DNA of 47,067 bases from contig QXVZ01015847.1 of NCBI GenBank assembly GCA_008931825.1, forward strand, positions 4,920 through 51,986, written 5' to 3'. This document shows, one piece after another, positions 1-12,121 of this stretch (positions within the stretch are counted from its first letter, which is position 1; every line of letters begins with the position of its first letter). The position numbers and the translations under genes are program-made. Source of the DNA: Phallusia fumigata. Lineage: Eukaryota; Chordata; Ascidiacea; Phlebobranchia; Ascidiidae. The notes under the pieces are model-generated. The model was not told where the DNA came from. It did not search any database and saw only the letters and a list, made by a program, of their open reading frames with translations.

Positions 1-477
1 ATACTACGTCGCAAATATTAGAAATCCACGGGCCGCCTAAGCTCTAGTCGAGGACAGCACTTTGCCCTCGGGCCGCAGATTTCGCATTTTTGCGAAAGAA
101 AACGGCGTTACGATTTACACTGGGTGATATGTAATAAACAAGGAATAAATCCAGTGCAAACACAAAACTAGGCTAATGTTTGCCAATCGCCGCCGTGTGC
201 TTCGATTGGTGTTCATTGAGTTGAATGCAAGTTAGTGGTTGGTACAGAATCCGGTTTTGATTCAGGCATCTGATAAAGTGTTGTCTTAACGTAGTTTGTA
301 AAGTTTTGCAGAGGTCAGGTACATTTTATATACTTTACAACAATTTTGTAATCGTTGCAAGATTGCTCAGGATCCGAAAGACTGGGCTGATTTTATGTAA
401 AACTCGGTTTCACCAAAATTCGGTGAGAATTATTTTATCGTCTACACTCCACAGTGAAATTTAATTTTACCGAAGTT
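1..477. other. Upstream region of transporter copy A
   Basis: No gene is seen. From about 140 onward the sequence resembles the segments just upstream of copies B (about 2285-2597) and C (about 4640-4947): shared blocks read 'ccagtg(g)aaa', 'gcaagttagt(g/c)gttggtacagaa' and similar. The tandem duplication unit therefore included 300 or so bases of 5' flank, which probably holds the promoter and 5' UTR. A small hairpin (TTTCGCA / TGCGAAA) lies near 88-105. Confidence 0.5.
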
Positions 478-1543
478 ATGGACTTCAAAGATAAAGACAA
501 AAATGGTTGTAAAAAATGCAGTACGATCATGGGATTTTTGCTTGCGCTGCTGGCGGCATTTAGCTGGGCGCTTGGTGGATTGCTATTCAAATATGTGAAA
601 GACGCCGGAGCCGACGAACTTCAATTTGTGAGATCTCTCCAGCAATTTATTGTCACTTTGCCACTGCTTACATATAGAAAAGAAAAGATCTTTCAGGATG
701 ACTTAAAAACAAACTTTCTTATAGTTTTTCGCGGCGTATGCGGCGTCGCAGGAAACTGGTTTTACTTCTCAAGTATCAAGTTTATTCCGCTTGGCGATGC
801 GGCGTCTGTAATGAGCTCTTACATAACTTTGGTCGGTTTGTTCGCCTGCATCTGCCTCAAGGGTAAGTACAATACTCGCACTACTGTTGGCTACAGATTT
901 CAACTTAACTTATTCAATAATGTGTCTTATAAAATGTACAGAACGTTGCACGATTATCGAAGCTCTGCTTTCAATCCTCGCTTTCATCGGCTTGGTGCTT
1001 GTTGCTCGTCCTTCGTTTTTATTTGGAAACCAAACATCGGAATCGCCGAGTGACCTATTGGTTGGTACTCTGCTTGCATTCGGTACAGCATTCTGCTACA
1101 CGTTTTCAATTATTGTTGTTCGTTACCTGGGTTCAGCTGTTCATTATAGCATCAGCATGTTACACTACTCATGGCTGGGAATCGTATACAGCCTTGCTTC
1201 AGGCGCAAGCAAAGGAACACTGCGAATTCCCTGCATGGACGACCTACTGCTGGTATCGCTGATTGCATTAATCGGTTTATTCGGACAGTTGTTCGCGACA
1301 GTTGCCCTGCAGAACGAAAAAGCTGGACAGGTCGTGGTAGTTTTATCATGTGAGATCATATTCGCTTTGCTGCTGCAGTTCATATTTTTAAGTTATTCTC
1401 CAACGTGTACTAGTTTAATTGGTTCATTGGTAATATTTGGATGTTCCGTTGTTCTAACGCTAAATAAGGCACGGAGCAATACAAACAAAGAATCAACTAC
1501 AGACAACGCTTCAAACGAGAATTTCACACTAAAGAGGCGTTAA
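478..1543 (+). CDS. SLC35G1-like EamA transporter, copy A
   Basis: Predicted multi-pass membrane transporter of the drug/metabolite (EamA, SLC35G) type; its substrate is not known from sequence. Exons 478-862 and 942-1543, phase-1 intron with GT-AG ends, 328 residues. The start is the ATG giving MDFKDKDK, which aligns with the starts of B and C; the reading frame is open further upstream but without ATG. Two EamA halves are visible: an N-terminal half beginning IMGFLLALLAAFSWALGGLL and a C-terminal half after ERCTIIEALLS. The block VARPSFLFG matches vertebrate SLC35G1 (VRPPFLFG), as does the NEKAGQVVVV helix. The tail is polar and ends KRR. First of four tandem paralogues with the same intron position. 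Confidence 0.85.
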
Positions 1544-2597
1544 GTACTCGGTAATACGTTTCATTGTTTGTGTTATAGGAAATCATGTCGTTTTACATGC
1601 TATGTGGCCAAACACGCAAAGTCAAACTAATCATTTGGCAGCTGCTGTGCAGCTATTATAAATTATCAGTTGTTCCTTAATTTTGTTGCTAGTCGCTGGC
1701 AAACATTAATTAACGACTTTAGATCATTTCACTGCTGCGCAGCGTTTAATTGTGGTGGTACATGTTGACAACATTGAATCTTGTATGATAAAAAATATCG
1801 TATAAGTCGATAATGGACTTTGACAATTTGACCAGGAATAATCCTATTAGACAGGCATAATGGGTCATGTCGCCTCATGCAGTCTTTGTGTTAATTCGAG
1901 TGTACTTAAGTTTAAATGCACTAAGAACCAAATCGGGGTTAATTTAGTGTCTTGTCGTGCTTGAGACAAAGTAAAATGACTGGAAGTCGGGTGTCACAGG
2001 TCAAACACGAAACCTTGTCAAGCGCAGTCAAGAGGATTGAACACAGGGGCTTGCGTAAACGAAGAAGTAAAATTGACAATGCTGCGAACTTTAGTGTTTG
2101 CAGATCTACAGTTGGCTGTAGGGTGTAAGACTAAGTTGCAAGCCAATTCTATGATGCTGAATGAAATATGTTCATAGTCCTTTGCCTTTGGCGATCTTTG
2201 CTTTTAAGCTTTCTAAATGGTCAGGAAGTGAATGGCGTTGTGTTGCGGTTTTCACGGAACTTTATGTAAAAAGGAAGATACCCAGTGGAAATGCAGATCT
2301 AGCCTAATATTTGCCAACCGCCGTAGGGTACACATTGCGCTGTGACCCAGTCGGTTGAGTGCATTTTAGTCGTTGGTGCACAATCGAGGTTTTTATCCAG
2401 GTAACTGATCACCTTAAAAGGTTTCGCAGTTTCGCAGAGACCAAATTGCGCCAACTGAACCAATACTTTGTAATTGTTGTTATTGATCTGCAAGATTACA
2501 AATGGGAGAGTAGGCAAATTTATATCGAATTCGGTTTCAAAATGCAATAATCAAAATAATTTAGTCGCCCGCAGTTAATTTTTCATTCACCAAAGTT
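1544..2597. other. Intergenic spacer between copies A and B
   Basis: AT-rich spacer with no supported gene. The last 300 bases (about 2285-2597) are homologous to the 5' flanks of copies A and C and probably contain the copy B promoter. Confidence 0.5.
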
Positions 2598-3840
2598 ATG
2601 GACTCTCAAGATCAGGAGAAAGATGGTCCAACAAAATGCAGCACGATCATGGGATTTATGCTTGCGTTGCTGACGGCATTTAGCTGGGCGCTTGTTGGAT
2701 TGCTTTTTAAATATGTGAAAGACGCCGGAGCCGACGAACTTCAATTTGTGAGATCTCTCCTGCAATTTATCGCCACTCTGCCACTCCTTACCTATAGAAA
2801 GGAAAACATTCTTCAGGATGGCTTTAAAACAAACTTTCTTATACTTGTCCATGGTATGGGCAACGTCGTTGGAAACTGGTTTTACTTCTCAAGTATCAAG
2901 TACATTGCGCTTAGCGATGCGGTGTCTGTAATGAGCTCTTACATAACATTGGTCGGTTTGTTCGCCTGCATCTGTCTCAATGGTGAGTAAAATGGTTCAC
3001 GCGTGATTTAAACAATAGGCTGTGCTTAACATCCATTAATCCAACCTGGTTTTGTGCTAAACTGAACTTGGCCATATCGTTTATCATCANTGAGTAAAAT
3101 GGTTCACGCGTGATTTAAACCATAGGCTGTGCTTAACATCCAATAATCCAACCTGGTTTTGTGCTAAACTGAACTTGGCCATATCGTTTTTCATCACTTG
3201 TTGCCAAATTTACGTATTAATGCGCTTTTTTAATGTGCAGAACGTTGCTCGATTATCGAAGCTCTGCTTTCAATCCTCACTTTTATCGGTTTGGTGCTTG
3301 TTGCTCGTCCTTCGTTTTTATTTGGAGACCTAACATCGGAATTGCCAGGCGAACTGATGGTTGGAATTCTGCTTGCACTTGCTTCGGCACTTTGCTTTAC
3401 ACTAGCAATACTTGTTATTCGTTACCTGGGTTCAGCTGTTCATTATAGCATTAGCATGTTACACTACTCATGGCTGGGAATCGTATACAGCCTTGCTTCA
3501 GGCGCAAGCAAAGGAAATCTTCGAATTCCCTGCATGGACGACCTACTGCTGGTGTCGCTCATTGCAATCATTGGTATATTTGCACAGTTGTTCGCGACAG
3601 TTGCCTTACAAAAAGAGAAAGCTGGACGTGTCGTTGTAGTTTTATCATCTGAGATCATATTCGCTTTGCTGCTGCAGTTATATTTTTAAGTTATTCTCCA
3701 ACGTGGACTAGTTTAATCGGCTCATTGGTAATATTTGGATGTTCCGTTATTCTAACACTAAATAAGGTACGTAGCAAAACGAACGAAGAATTACAAACAG
3801 ACAACGCTTCAAACGACAATTTGTCATTGAAAAAACGGTA
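2598..3840 (+). pseudogene. SLC35G1-like transporter, copy B, frameshifted near its end
   Basis: Second tandem paralogue. Exons 2598-2982 and 3241 onward, same phase-1 intron as the other copies. Relative to copy A, one C is missing at about 3680 (A reads cagttcatattttt, B reads cagttatattttt), so translation stops at 3687-3689 after 277 residues, right after EIIFALLLQ. The remaining sequence up to TAA at 3838-3840 is still clearly homologous in the shifted frame (the SLIGSLVIFGCS block and a basic tail), so the last membrane segment would be lost. The rest is intact, which means a recent mutation or a base-calling error; an active truncated protein is less likely. The intron contains a single N at 3090 and a duplicated segment. 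Confidence 0.75.
2983..3197 (+). repeat. Direct repeat either side of N at 3090 (intron of copy B)
   Basis: About 105 bases starting 'gagtaaaatggttcacgcgt' occur at about 2985-3089 and again at about 3092-3197, with a few differences (aaacaatagg versus aaaccatagg; ccattaatcc versus ccaataatcc). A single N separates them. Most simply this is one intron sequence represented by two haplotypes at an assembly join. Confidence 0.8.
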
Positions 3841-4947
3841 AATACTTTGTAATACGTTGTGTTGTTTGTGCTGCGGAAAAAACTCAATTTGTTTCACATG
3901 CTATGTTGGTCAACACGGCAAAAACAACGATGTAATTTGTTTGTTGCTGTACACCCTCTCTGAGTTATTAGTTATTCCTTTATTTCGTTGTTAGTTGCTT
4001 GCAAACTTCATTTACCGGTTTTGAACTGGTACACTGCCCTGAAGCTTTCACTGCAAAGGCTAGCAACACAAACAAATTACCCGACAGTTGTGGTGGAACA
4101 TCTAAACAAATAAGCAATTACATAATTAAACCCTGCCACAGTCAATAGACATTTGATCATGGACTTTGACACAAGATTTCTCTTTGCATGTATATCTCGC
4201 ACAAGGAATATTTTGTTTAGACAAACTCAGTGGACTGTGTATCCCAATGTAGTCTTTGTTTGAGTAGACGCAAGTCTTTGTAGGCTTTAAAAACACACAA
4301 TAGGAGTCAGCAAGCCTTTTATTGTACTAATAACCAATAAAAGGCCTAAACGCGCCATTAAAAGTTACGTAATGTAGAAAATCTAGTCAGAGCAAGCCTA
4401 TATGGCCTCGGTCCAGCCGCTTGCTTGTGCAAACAGAAAATTAAACAAATAAGATTGTGAACTCTAGTCTGCAATCCTGCAGTTGCGGTAGGTGTTTGGA
4501 TACGAGTCTGAGTTATAAGACAGTTCTGTACAAAAAATATAGTTACGCTTTTCGATTTTAGCTGACTTTTCTATTTCAAACGGTCAAGCAGTTATAATTC
4601 CATTGTTTTGTGATTTACAAGAAATGTTAAAAAAATCAATAGAACCAGTGGGAATGTTGAACTAGTCGCTTACATTTGCTTTGCATCACAGTGTACACTT
4701 CGCATGTTGCACGGTAAGATATATGCAAGTTAGTCGTTGGTACAGAACCGAGGCGTTGTCCAAGCATCAAATCGATTGCTATCCTAAAAGGTTGTGCAGA
4801 AACCATGATACTGAAATAGCTACAGGTACTTTTATCCAACTGAACAACATCTAGTGATTGCTGTTGTTGGTGATAAGATTACACAGAAATAGTTTGTGTC
4901 AGATTCGGTTTTAACAAGCAAAAATGATTTTGTTTTTTATTCAAGGT
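3841..4947. other. Intergenic spacer between copies B and C
   Basis: AT-rich, no supported gene. The right end, about 4640-4947, is homologous to the 5' flanks of copies A and B. Confidence 0.5.
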
Positions 4948-5945
4948 ATGGACTCCCAAGGTAAAGAAAAACATGGCACTGGGAAATGCGGTACGATCAT
5001 GGGATTTACGCTTGCGTTGCTGGCGGCATTTTGCTGGGCGCTTGGTGGATTGCTATTCAAATATGTGAAAGACGCTGGAGCCGACGAAATTCAATTTGCG
5101 AGATCTCTACTGCAATTTATTGTCACTCTGCCACTGCTTACCTACAGAAGGAAAACGATTTTTCAGGATGACTTGAAAACAAACTTCCTTCTGTTGTTGC
5201 GTGGTATTTGCGGCGTCACAGGAAACTGGTTTTACTTCTCAAGTATAACGTTCATACCCCTTGGTGACGCAGTTTCTGTAGTGAGCTCTTACATAGCGTT
5301 GGTTGGTTTCTTTGCCTGCATTTGCCTCAAGGGTAAGTCATTACCTACCCGTTTTAACCAGACTTTCTCAGCAAAATCGTAATAACATGCTTTTAATCTA
5401 CAGAACGTTGCACGATTATCGAAGCACTGCTTTCAATCCTCACTTTTGTCGGCTTGGTGCTTGTTGCTCGTCCTTCGTTTTTGTTTGGAAACCAAACATC
5501 GGAATCGCCAGGCGACCTGATGGCTGGAATTCTGCTTGCATTTGCTTCAGCACTGTGCAGCACCGGATCGATGATTACAGTTCGTTATCTGGGCTCGGGA
5601 GTTCATTATAGCATCACAATGCTACATTACGCATGGCTGGGAATGGCGTACAGCCTTGCTTCAGCCGCAAGCAAAGGAACACTGCGAATTCCTTGTATGG
5701 ACGACGTATTGCTTGTATCGCTAATCGCATTGATCGGTATAATTGGACAGATGTTTGCGACAGTGGCCCTGCAGAAAGAGAAAGCAGGCCAGGTTGTGGT
5801 GGTTCAATCCACGCAAATTATTTTTGCGCTCATACTGCAATTGGCGTTTTTAGGTTATTTGCCAACTCTGACTAGTTTAATTGGTTCGCTGCTGATATTT
5901 TTCTCTTCTGTCTTTTTGACGTTGAAGAAAGTTTGTCAAAATTAA
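4948..5945 (+). CDS. SLC35G1-like EamA transporter, copy C
   Basis: Third tandem paralogue. Exons 4948-5332 and 5404-5945 with the same phase-1 intron; 308 residues, about 20 shorter than A because the polar C-terminal tail is missing (it ends at KKVCQN). The start MDSQGKEK aligns with copy B; an ATG 24 bases upstream (4924) is in frame and would add eight residues. N-terminal helix IMGFTLALLAAFCWALGGLL, central block VARPSFLFGNQTSESPGDL, and a second EamA half with KEKAGQVVVVQSTQIIFAL are intact. No disruption seen. Membrane transporter; substrate unknown. Confidence 0.85.
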
Positions 5946-6656
5946 GACAAAAAGAAGTAGCAGATTTTAAACAGCTGTTTGTCGAACCGTTCTTCTGTGA
6001 CTAAAATAGTCAATGGTTTTTCCTGTGACGTGTGTTATAGTTGTTACAGTTGGCATAATTGGTGAGTTTTCTTAACAGAATATCGAACCATTCTGAATGA
6101 CACAAAAAATTATGCACCCTCACAGTAATCCTTGCTTATTTCCACATGCCTTGTACATCGACAATATTGCAAGGCCACGTAAAGGCGATGTATAAAACCA
6201 GACAGGATATAAAACAAGTTCCCTAACACGCCCCAAAACGTTCATGCTATACCAGCGTGACGTAATTATTGCGTTTCCGCAGTCACAACCAAGCAAAAAT
6301 ATCATAACAGATAGGTACAGTCTCGATAGCTGCGGCAGATGGATAAAGAAAATATAAAAGTGCAAAGCTACTTATTGCCCTATAACCAAGTGTAGCGCAG
6401 GCCCACTTACTAATGTAGTCCGCAACAAACCTTTGCGTTGCTTTGTTACCTCAAAACCGAGGTTGCAACCTTTCGTTAACCGTGCATAAGTGTTTTTGGC
6501 TTAACAAACAGATGCGCCACATACACTTCTACAGGATTGTAGACTTTCAAAGTGTCGGGGCATGATCAGTTAGACTATGTGAACAATAATTTGAGAAAGA
6601 GTATGCTCCATAGACAACTGTGGCAGTTGAAACAGAAAAAGTTAAAGTTCCTTTGA
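5946..6656. other. Intergenic spacer downstream of copy C
   Basis: No gene can be supported. Short open frames here lack codon bias or family similarity. Confidence 0.4.
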
Positions 6657-7943
6657 ATGCGCAAATTCCCTTTGAACCATGTAAGACATGCGTGTCACAA
6701 CAATGCCCGACGGCATTCTTTGCGGTATGTAATACGCTGAGTTAAAAATTAACTGTGACAGACAGTCAGCAAGTTTTTTGAAGTGTTGTTTAGCTTTAGG
6801 GAATTTTAAATGTTTTCAACTTCAATTATGCATTTATTGCCCAACCGACTGTAAAATCACTGGCAAGCAGTTTCCAATAAACGAAGGACCACAAGATACG
6901 GATGTGAAAAATAGCTTGAATAAAAAAATATATACATGCCAGAGAACCTAATTTTAGAATATACTGCATTATGCACTAGTGAGGACAACAGCGATTGTCG
7001 GAACGTTTGTAATACAATGTGTTCTCTGTATACAGGCTCTCTGGCAGTTTTAATTTTAATTACGCTGTTTCCCTTCGTTAATTATCATTTGACGAGCTTT
7101 ACATCTGCTGTCAGCAAGTTTACACACAAATCTGGTACAAATGGTTGGATAACATGGGTGACCAACTTCTTGCAGAAACCAGGAATTCACATAAGCTTTA
7201 TTAAGTCTGTCTCTGCTTGTTACCTGCAAAGAGAGGTTGTACAATATTTTGAGGGCTTACAAAACGTCTTCCTTCTTCTGGCATGGAACTCGGCGAACAT
7301 NAATGCGCAAATTCCCTTTGAATCATGTAAGACATGCGTGTCACAACAATGCCCGATGGCGTTCTTTGCGGTATGTAATACGCTGAGTTAATAATTAACT
7401 GTGACAGACAGTCAGCAAGTTTTTTGAAGTGTTGTTTAGCTTTAGGGAATTTTAAATGTTTTCAACTTCAATTATGTATTTATTGCCCAACTGACTGTAA
7501 AATCACTGGCAAGCAGTTTCCAATAAACGGAGGACCACAAGATACGGATGTGAAAAATAGCTTGATTAAAAAAATATATACATGCCAGAGAACCTAATTG
7601 TAGAATATACTGCATTATACACTAGTGAGGACAACAGCGATTGTCGGAACGTTTGTAATACAATGTGTTCACTGTATACAGGCTCTCTGGCAGTTATAAT
7701 TTTAATTACGCTGTTTCCCTTCGTTAATTATCATTTGACGAGCTTTACATCTGCTGTCAGCAAGTTTACACACAAATCTGGTACAAACGGTTGGATAACA
7801 TGGGTGACCAACTTCTAGCAGAAACCAGGAATTCACATAAGCTTTGTTAAGTCTGTCTCTGCTTGTTACCTGCAAAGAGAGGTTGTATCGATATTTTGAG
7901 GGCTTACAAAACGCTTTCCTTCTTCTGGCATGGAACTCGGCGA
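6657..7943 (+). repeat. About 645 bp direct repeat joined at N 7301
   Basis: The segment about 6657-7300 (starting 'tgcgcaaattccctttgaac') is repeated at about 7304-7943 with scattered substitutions and small indels. The two are joined by a single N at 7301. The left unit ends inside the first codons of copy D (atggaactcggcgaacat, 7285-7300); the right unit continues into the complete gene. This fits an uncollapsed haplotype overlap. Confidence 0.85.
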
Positions 7944-9207
7944 ACATAGAAACGATAACCATTCCGGAGCCGAAAAATGCTCTGCGATCATTGGGTTTTC
8001 ATGCGGTCTGCTGTCTGCGATCAGCGGTGCTGTGGCTGGTTTGCTGTTGAAGTACTTAATAGAAGCCAACGCTGATGATCTTCAACTCTTGCGATCCATA
8101 ATGCAATACACGCTAATGCTTCCTCTGCTGACCTATAAGAAAAAGCAGCCGTTTGAAACCAATTGGAAAACCAATATCCTTTTTCTGTTGCGCGGGATGG
8201 TCGGGGTGATGGCCACTTGGACTTTCACTTCTTCTTTGCCTTTGATTTCACTCGGTGACGCAATGACGATATCGAACACCATGGTGACGATGGTCGGGCT
8301 GTTTGCTTGTATCTGCCTAAAGGGTAAGTGGAACGATATCTTGCGTCTGTTTCAACCAACGTAAACGGTGTAACATATTTGGCAACATCTTTAAGCTATT
8401 TAACCACACAAAGCACCAAGTTAAGTAACACTTATATGCCCAAACTGGACAACAATAGTTGTGTAAATATAAGCCGGAAAGTCTGAACTAGGTTAGGACA
8501 TTTGGAATAACAAGCTTCGATAAATAAATGTAATGAAGTATTTGATTTGCATTTGCATATTAACAGAAATGTGTTCGAAATGCAAATATTTTCAGTTAAA
8601 GTTTGTATGTTTAGAACGTTGCACAATCATCGAAGCTCTTCTTTCAGTCTTCACGTTTATCGGCTTGGTCCTCATGGCCCGACCTACCTTTATTTTTGGA
8701 AAGGTCCAGGGTGAAACACCAGAAGATCTAACAGCTGGGGTATTGCTTGCTCTCGCATCAGCCGTCTGCAACGCCCTTGCAATCATTATTATCCGTAAAC
8801 TTGGCCCGGGCATCCACTTCAGCATAAACATGTTGCACTACTCATGGGTCGGAGTAATTTTAAGCTTAATATTCGCTTCAACCAAAGGCAATCTTCGAAT
8901 CCCTTGTATGTACGATATAGTTGTACTCACACTTTCCTCGCTGGCCTCCCTGCTTGGGCAAGTTTTTATGACCCTTGCTCTGCAAAGAGAGAAGGCCGGA
9001 CATTACGCGGTCGTTCAGTCCACGCAGATCATATTTGCTTTATTGCTGCAGTTTATTTTTCTCGGTTACGTGCCCAAGTTGACCAGCTTTATTGGCTCCT
9101 TGGTGATTTTTTTCTGCTCAGTGGCGCTGACTATGATTAGGGTGAGGACCCAGCAGCAAAGGGATGCTAATCCAAATGAAGCAAAGCAATGTCAGGCAAC
9201 TGAATAG
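7930..9207 (+). CDS. SLC35G1-like EamA transporter, copy D
   Basis: Fourth and most diverged paralogue. Exons 7930-8323 and 8615-9207 (acceptor tttag), phase-1 intron at the same place as in A-C, 328 residues. The start MELGEHRNDN precedes a Cys-containing segment (EKCSAIIGF) that aligns with KCSTIMGF of the other copies. EamA landmarks: LKYLIEANADDLQLLRS, ARPTFIFG, REKAGHYAVVQSTQIIFALL and a C-terminal SFIGSLVIFFCSVALT. The tail is polar, rich in Gln and Asn. Its longer divergence suggests it split from the A-C ancestor first. Predicted membrane transporter with unknown substrate. Confidence 0.85.
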
Positions 9208-9686
9208 TAAACGCTTCTCATTTTCAGCGTTGCTAAAAGCAACTTGCTACATTGTGTGACACTGCGAATAAGCAAACCAAATTGTTAAAATTGTTAAGCG
9301 TTGGCGATAAAAACTCGTTTCCCAAATCATCAGTTGAAACCCAAATAAAAGAAACCCGCAGCACGTTCCAGGGAGTTATCGTAGTCGTCAAATACTTCTT
9401 ATTGGTCAAAAGGCATGCTTTATCGCAGTTTGTGCTTGTCTAATGACAGGTTCATTTGTAAACAGCGATACACCGCTTTGTACACAAGTGCAGATGTCGC
9501 GGGGTTTGTGTAATATGTACGCGCAGTGTGATATGTGGCGACATGCATTATTGCAATATAAACTGGGTTGCAATTTACAACACTATGGTGTAGCAAAATA
9601 GTTTCAGCTATTGTTTTGCAGACTTGCAACAGTATAATTAAATGTAGTATAATATCTAAGTATGAAAAACCGCAGCTGATGAAAAT
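9208..9686 (+). repeat. Spacer unit 1, upstream of SLC7 copy A
   Basis: Non-coding spacer homologous to about 11540-11935 downstream of SLC7 copy A. Shared landmarks in the same order: 'aactgaatag', 'agcaacttgct', 'tgtgacat/c', 'aaattgttaaaa', 'aaaaactc', 'tcagttg(a/c)aac' and 'ctttgtac'. Its end carries an acceptor-like ttgttttgcag (to 9621) that is also conserved ahead of SLC7 copy B (tttttacag, to 15300), suggesting a 5' UTR intron or a spliced-leader acceptor. Confidence 0.65.
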
Positions 9687-9768
9687 GCAAGATGGTAAAG
9701 AAAATCAAAGCTATTCCGATTGTAAAGTTCATAGTATCAGGGCGTAAAGGCGTAAAGCATCAGAAATT

Positions 9769-11502
9769 ATGAGTGACACAGATGCCAAGGAGTTTCGACT
9801 ACGTAGGGATATTGGACTTGCTGGAAGTGTGGCATTCATTGCTGGAATCATGGTGGGCTCAGGAATATTCGTCTCACCAACTGGGGTACTGGCTGGCTCA
9901 AACAATAGCGTCGGTCTAAGTCTTGTTGTGTGGGCCGGCTGTGGCGTCATAGCACTAGTGGGCGCACTATGTTTCTGTGAACTTGGCTCGTGCTTCAGCA
10001 TTTCTGGAGGAGATTACACTTATCTGCATGCGGGTTTCGGGCCTCTTGTAGCCTTCGCCTACGTTTGGTGCAGTTGCCTAATTTCCAGGGGCACTGCTTT
10101 AGCTGCCCTGGCGGTTATGTTTGGGGATTACACAGTGGAATCATTCTATCCGGGCCATTGTAAACCACCGAAATTCTTTTCTAAGGTAAATACAGATCTT
10201 AACACCCTTGTACCTGTATTTTGGTAGCAGCTAGAAAAACCACATACAGCATGTCATATTATGTTTTATAGGCCATAGCAGCAAGTTTACTTTTGCTGCT
10301 TGCGCTCATCAATTGTGTCAGTCTCAAATTTGCATCAAAACTGCAAGAAGTACTCACGTTGACAAAGTTTGTGGGAATGGCGGTAATAATTGTCGGTGGA
10401 ATCGTTCGCCTGTGTCAGGGTGATCCAATTGGAATGAACAACCTCAGCAACGCGTTTCGCACGGAAGACTTGGCCGGTATAGGATTTTCCGAAGTTTGTT
10501 TAGCTTTTTATCAAGGGTTATGGGCATATGATGGATGGAATAGTTTAAACATAGTTTCGGAAGAAGTCAAAAACTCGCACAAAACCGTACCGAGGGCCAT
10601 CATTATAGCTGTGCCCTTGGTGACAGTGTTTTACCTGCTGGTAAACATTTCGTATTTTGCAGGTGAGTTTGTGAATTACGCTTGATTGCAAGGTTTAGAC
10701 ATCTCATCTACATCCATTTCGCTTTGTTTAGTTCTAACTCCAGAGGAGATTTTACAGAGCAGCGCGGTGGCAGTCACTTGGGCATCGCGGGTACTTGGTC
10801 CAGCTGCGTGGATCATACCGTTGTCTGTTTGCTTGTCGATCGCTGGTTCCCTGAACGGAACAATGATAGCTGGGGGTCGAATCCCCTTCGCCGCCGCAAG
10901 ACGAGGCCAGCTTCCAAAAGTAAGTCTGACTCACTGTCGCGTTTAGATAACAAGGCTAACATTAGCGGATTGTATTTGTCCCAGATATTCGAAATGGCTG
11001 ATATTCATTACCACACTCCAACCCCGTCGCTTGTTTTTACAACCTTGACCGGATTAATCTATTTACTTCCGAACGACTTCACTTCGTTGGTCAATGCCTT
11101 CACTTTTAGTAAGTGGGTCTTCCTTGGCCTCTCCATAGCCAGTATTTTGGTCATGAGAATCACACGCCCAACAATGCACCGACCGTTCAAGGTAAGAAAT
11201 ACGTTATCATGTACAAGTAAAAGTCAGTGGCATGCCCTACTTTATAGCTTTATTTTCAGGTTCCGATTCCTGTTCCAGTTCTATCAGTCATTATTTGTTG
11301 TTATCTGGTCGTTGCTCCCCTTGTTTACAAACCAGACGTGCTCATTTTGTACTCTCTTGCCTTTTTGCTTTCCACGCCCGTCGCGTACTACTTTTTTGTG
11401 CACAGGTCGTGTGAATGCAGAGCATTCGACAAAATGACCTTAGCGTTTCAGAAACTCTTTCAAGTTGCACCAACGACCTGGGAAGATTGTGAATCAACGT
11501 GA
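9769..11502 (+). CDS. b(0,+)AT/SLC7A9-like amino-acid transporter, copy A
   Basis: Light-chain type amino-acid exchanger of the LAT subfamily (SLC7), normally partnered by a SLC3 heavy chain at the plasma membrane. Exons 9769-10185, 10272-10662, 10732-10919, 10985-11191 and 11260-11502; all phases close, 481 residues. Family marks: GSGIFVSPTGVLAGS in helix 1, a loop cysteine (YPGHCKPP) where LAT proteins form the disulfide to the heavy chain, AYDGWNSLN, SEEVKNS, and the tail QVAPTTWED resembling b(0,+)AT. The longer N-terminus of copy B is broken here: an ATG at 9687 begins a matching leader but hits an in-frame TAA at 9744-9746, so the supported start is 9769. Confidence 0.85.
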
Positions 11503-11935
11503 AACTTTTTGCTATTTGCCCATTGATTTTGGGCTTGTTAAAACTTCATCAACTGAATAGTTAAATCGTTTCTCATCTCAAGTGTGCTAGAGCAACTTGC
11601 TCTATCGTGTGACATTCAAAAAAGTAAATCAAATTGTTAAAACTTTCCTTTACCACTAGGAGGTTTAGGCATTTGGCTGTAAAAACTCTTTTACGAGTTC
11701 TTCAGTTGCAACGCAAATAAAACAAATCTGCAGAACGTTTTGAGGAAGTAATTATTAGTCATTGCACGAGGACTACCTGCTGGTCGCAGTGGCAGCTGTG
11801 TTCAAAGTGGGAATGAAACTACTGCAGACACTTATCATAGCGCTTTGTACGTAAAACGCAGATGTTGCATTTCCTTTGTAACGTCGTACGTGCTGTTTGA
11901 TTAGCGACGTAATTGATTAGCAGCCAAAGCTCTGT
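11503..11935 (+). repeat. Spacer unit 2, downstream of SLC7 copy A
   Basis: About 400 bases homologous to the spacer between SLC35G copy D and SLC7 copy A (9208-9600). This shows that the SLC7 duplication unit was spacer plus transporter gene. Homology stops near 11935 and resumes just ahead of SLC7 copy B. Confidence 0.65.
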
Positions 11936-12121
11936 TAACATTTAATTTTTGTGCCTGTGTGCTTCGGCAGCAAGTTTTGTCTTTCATTTACATGTGCTTA
12001 GATCAGATTTGCTATTGTTGTCTTGACCTGCTATGAAAATTGCACTTGTTTTGGGCGCAAAAACGGTTGGAAGGGAACAACAAATTATTTGTACTCGTTG
12101 AAAGAATGATTTTGTATAGGA

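Noticed and set aside
6936-7391. 151-codon open frame (MPENLILEY...) present in both repeat copies
   Set aside because: It is interrupted by a stop in the right-hand copy, crosses the N, overlaps the copy D start in another frame and resembles no family.
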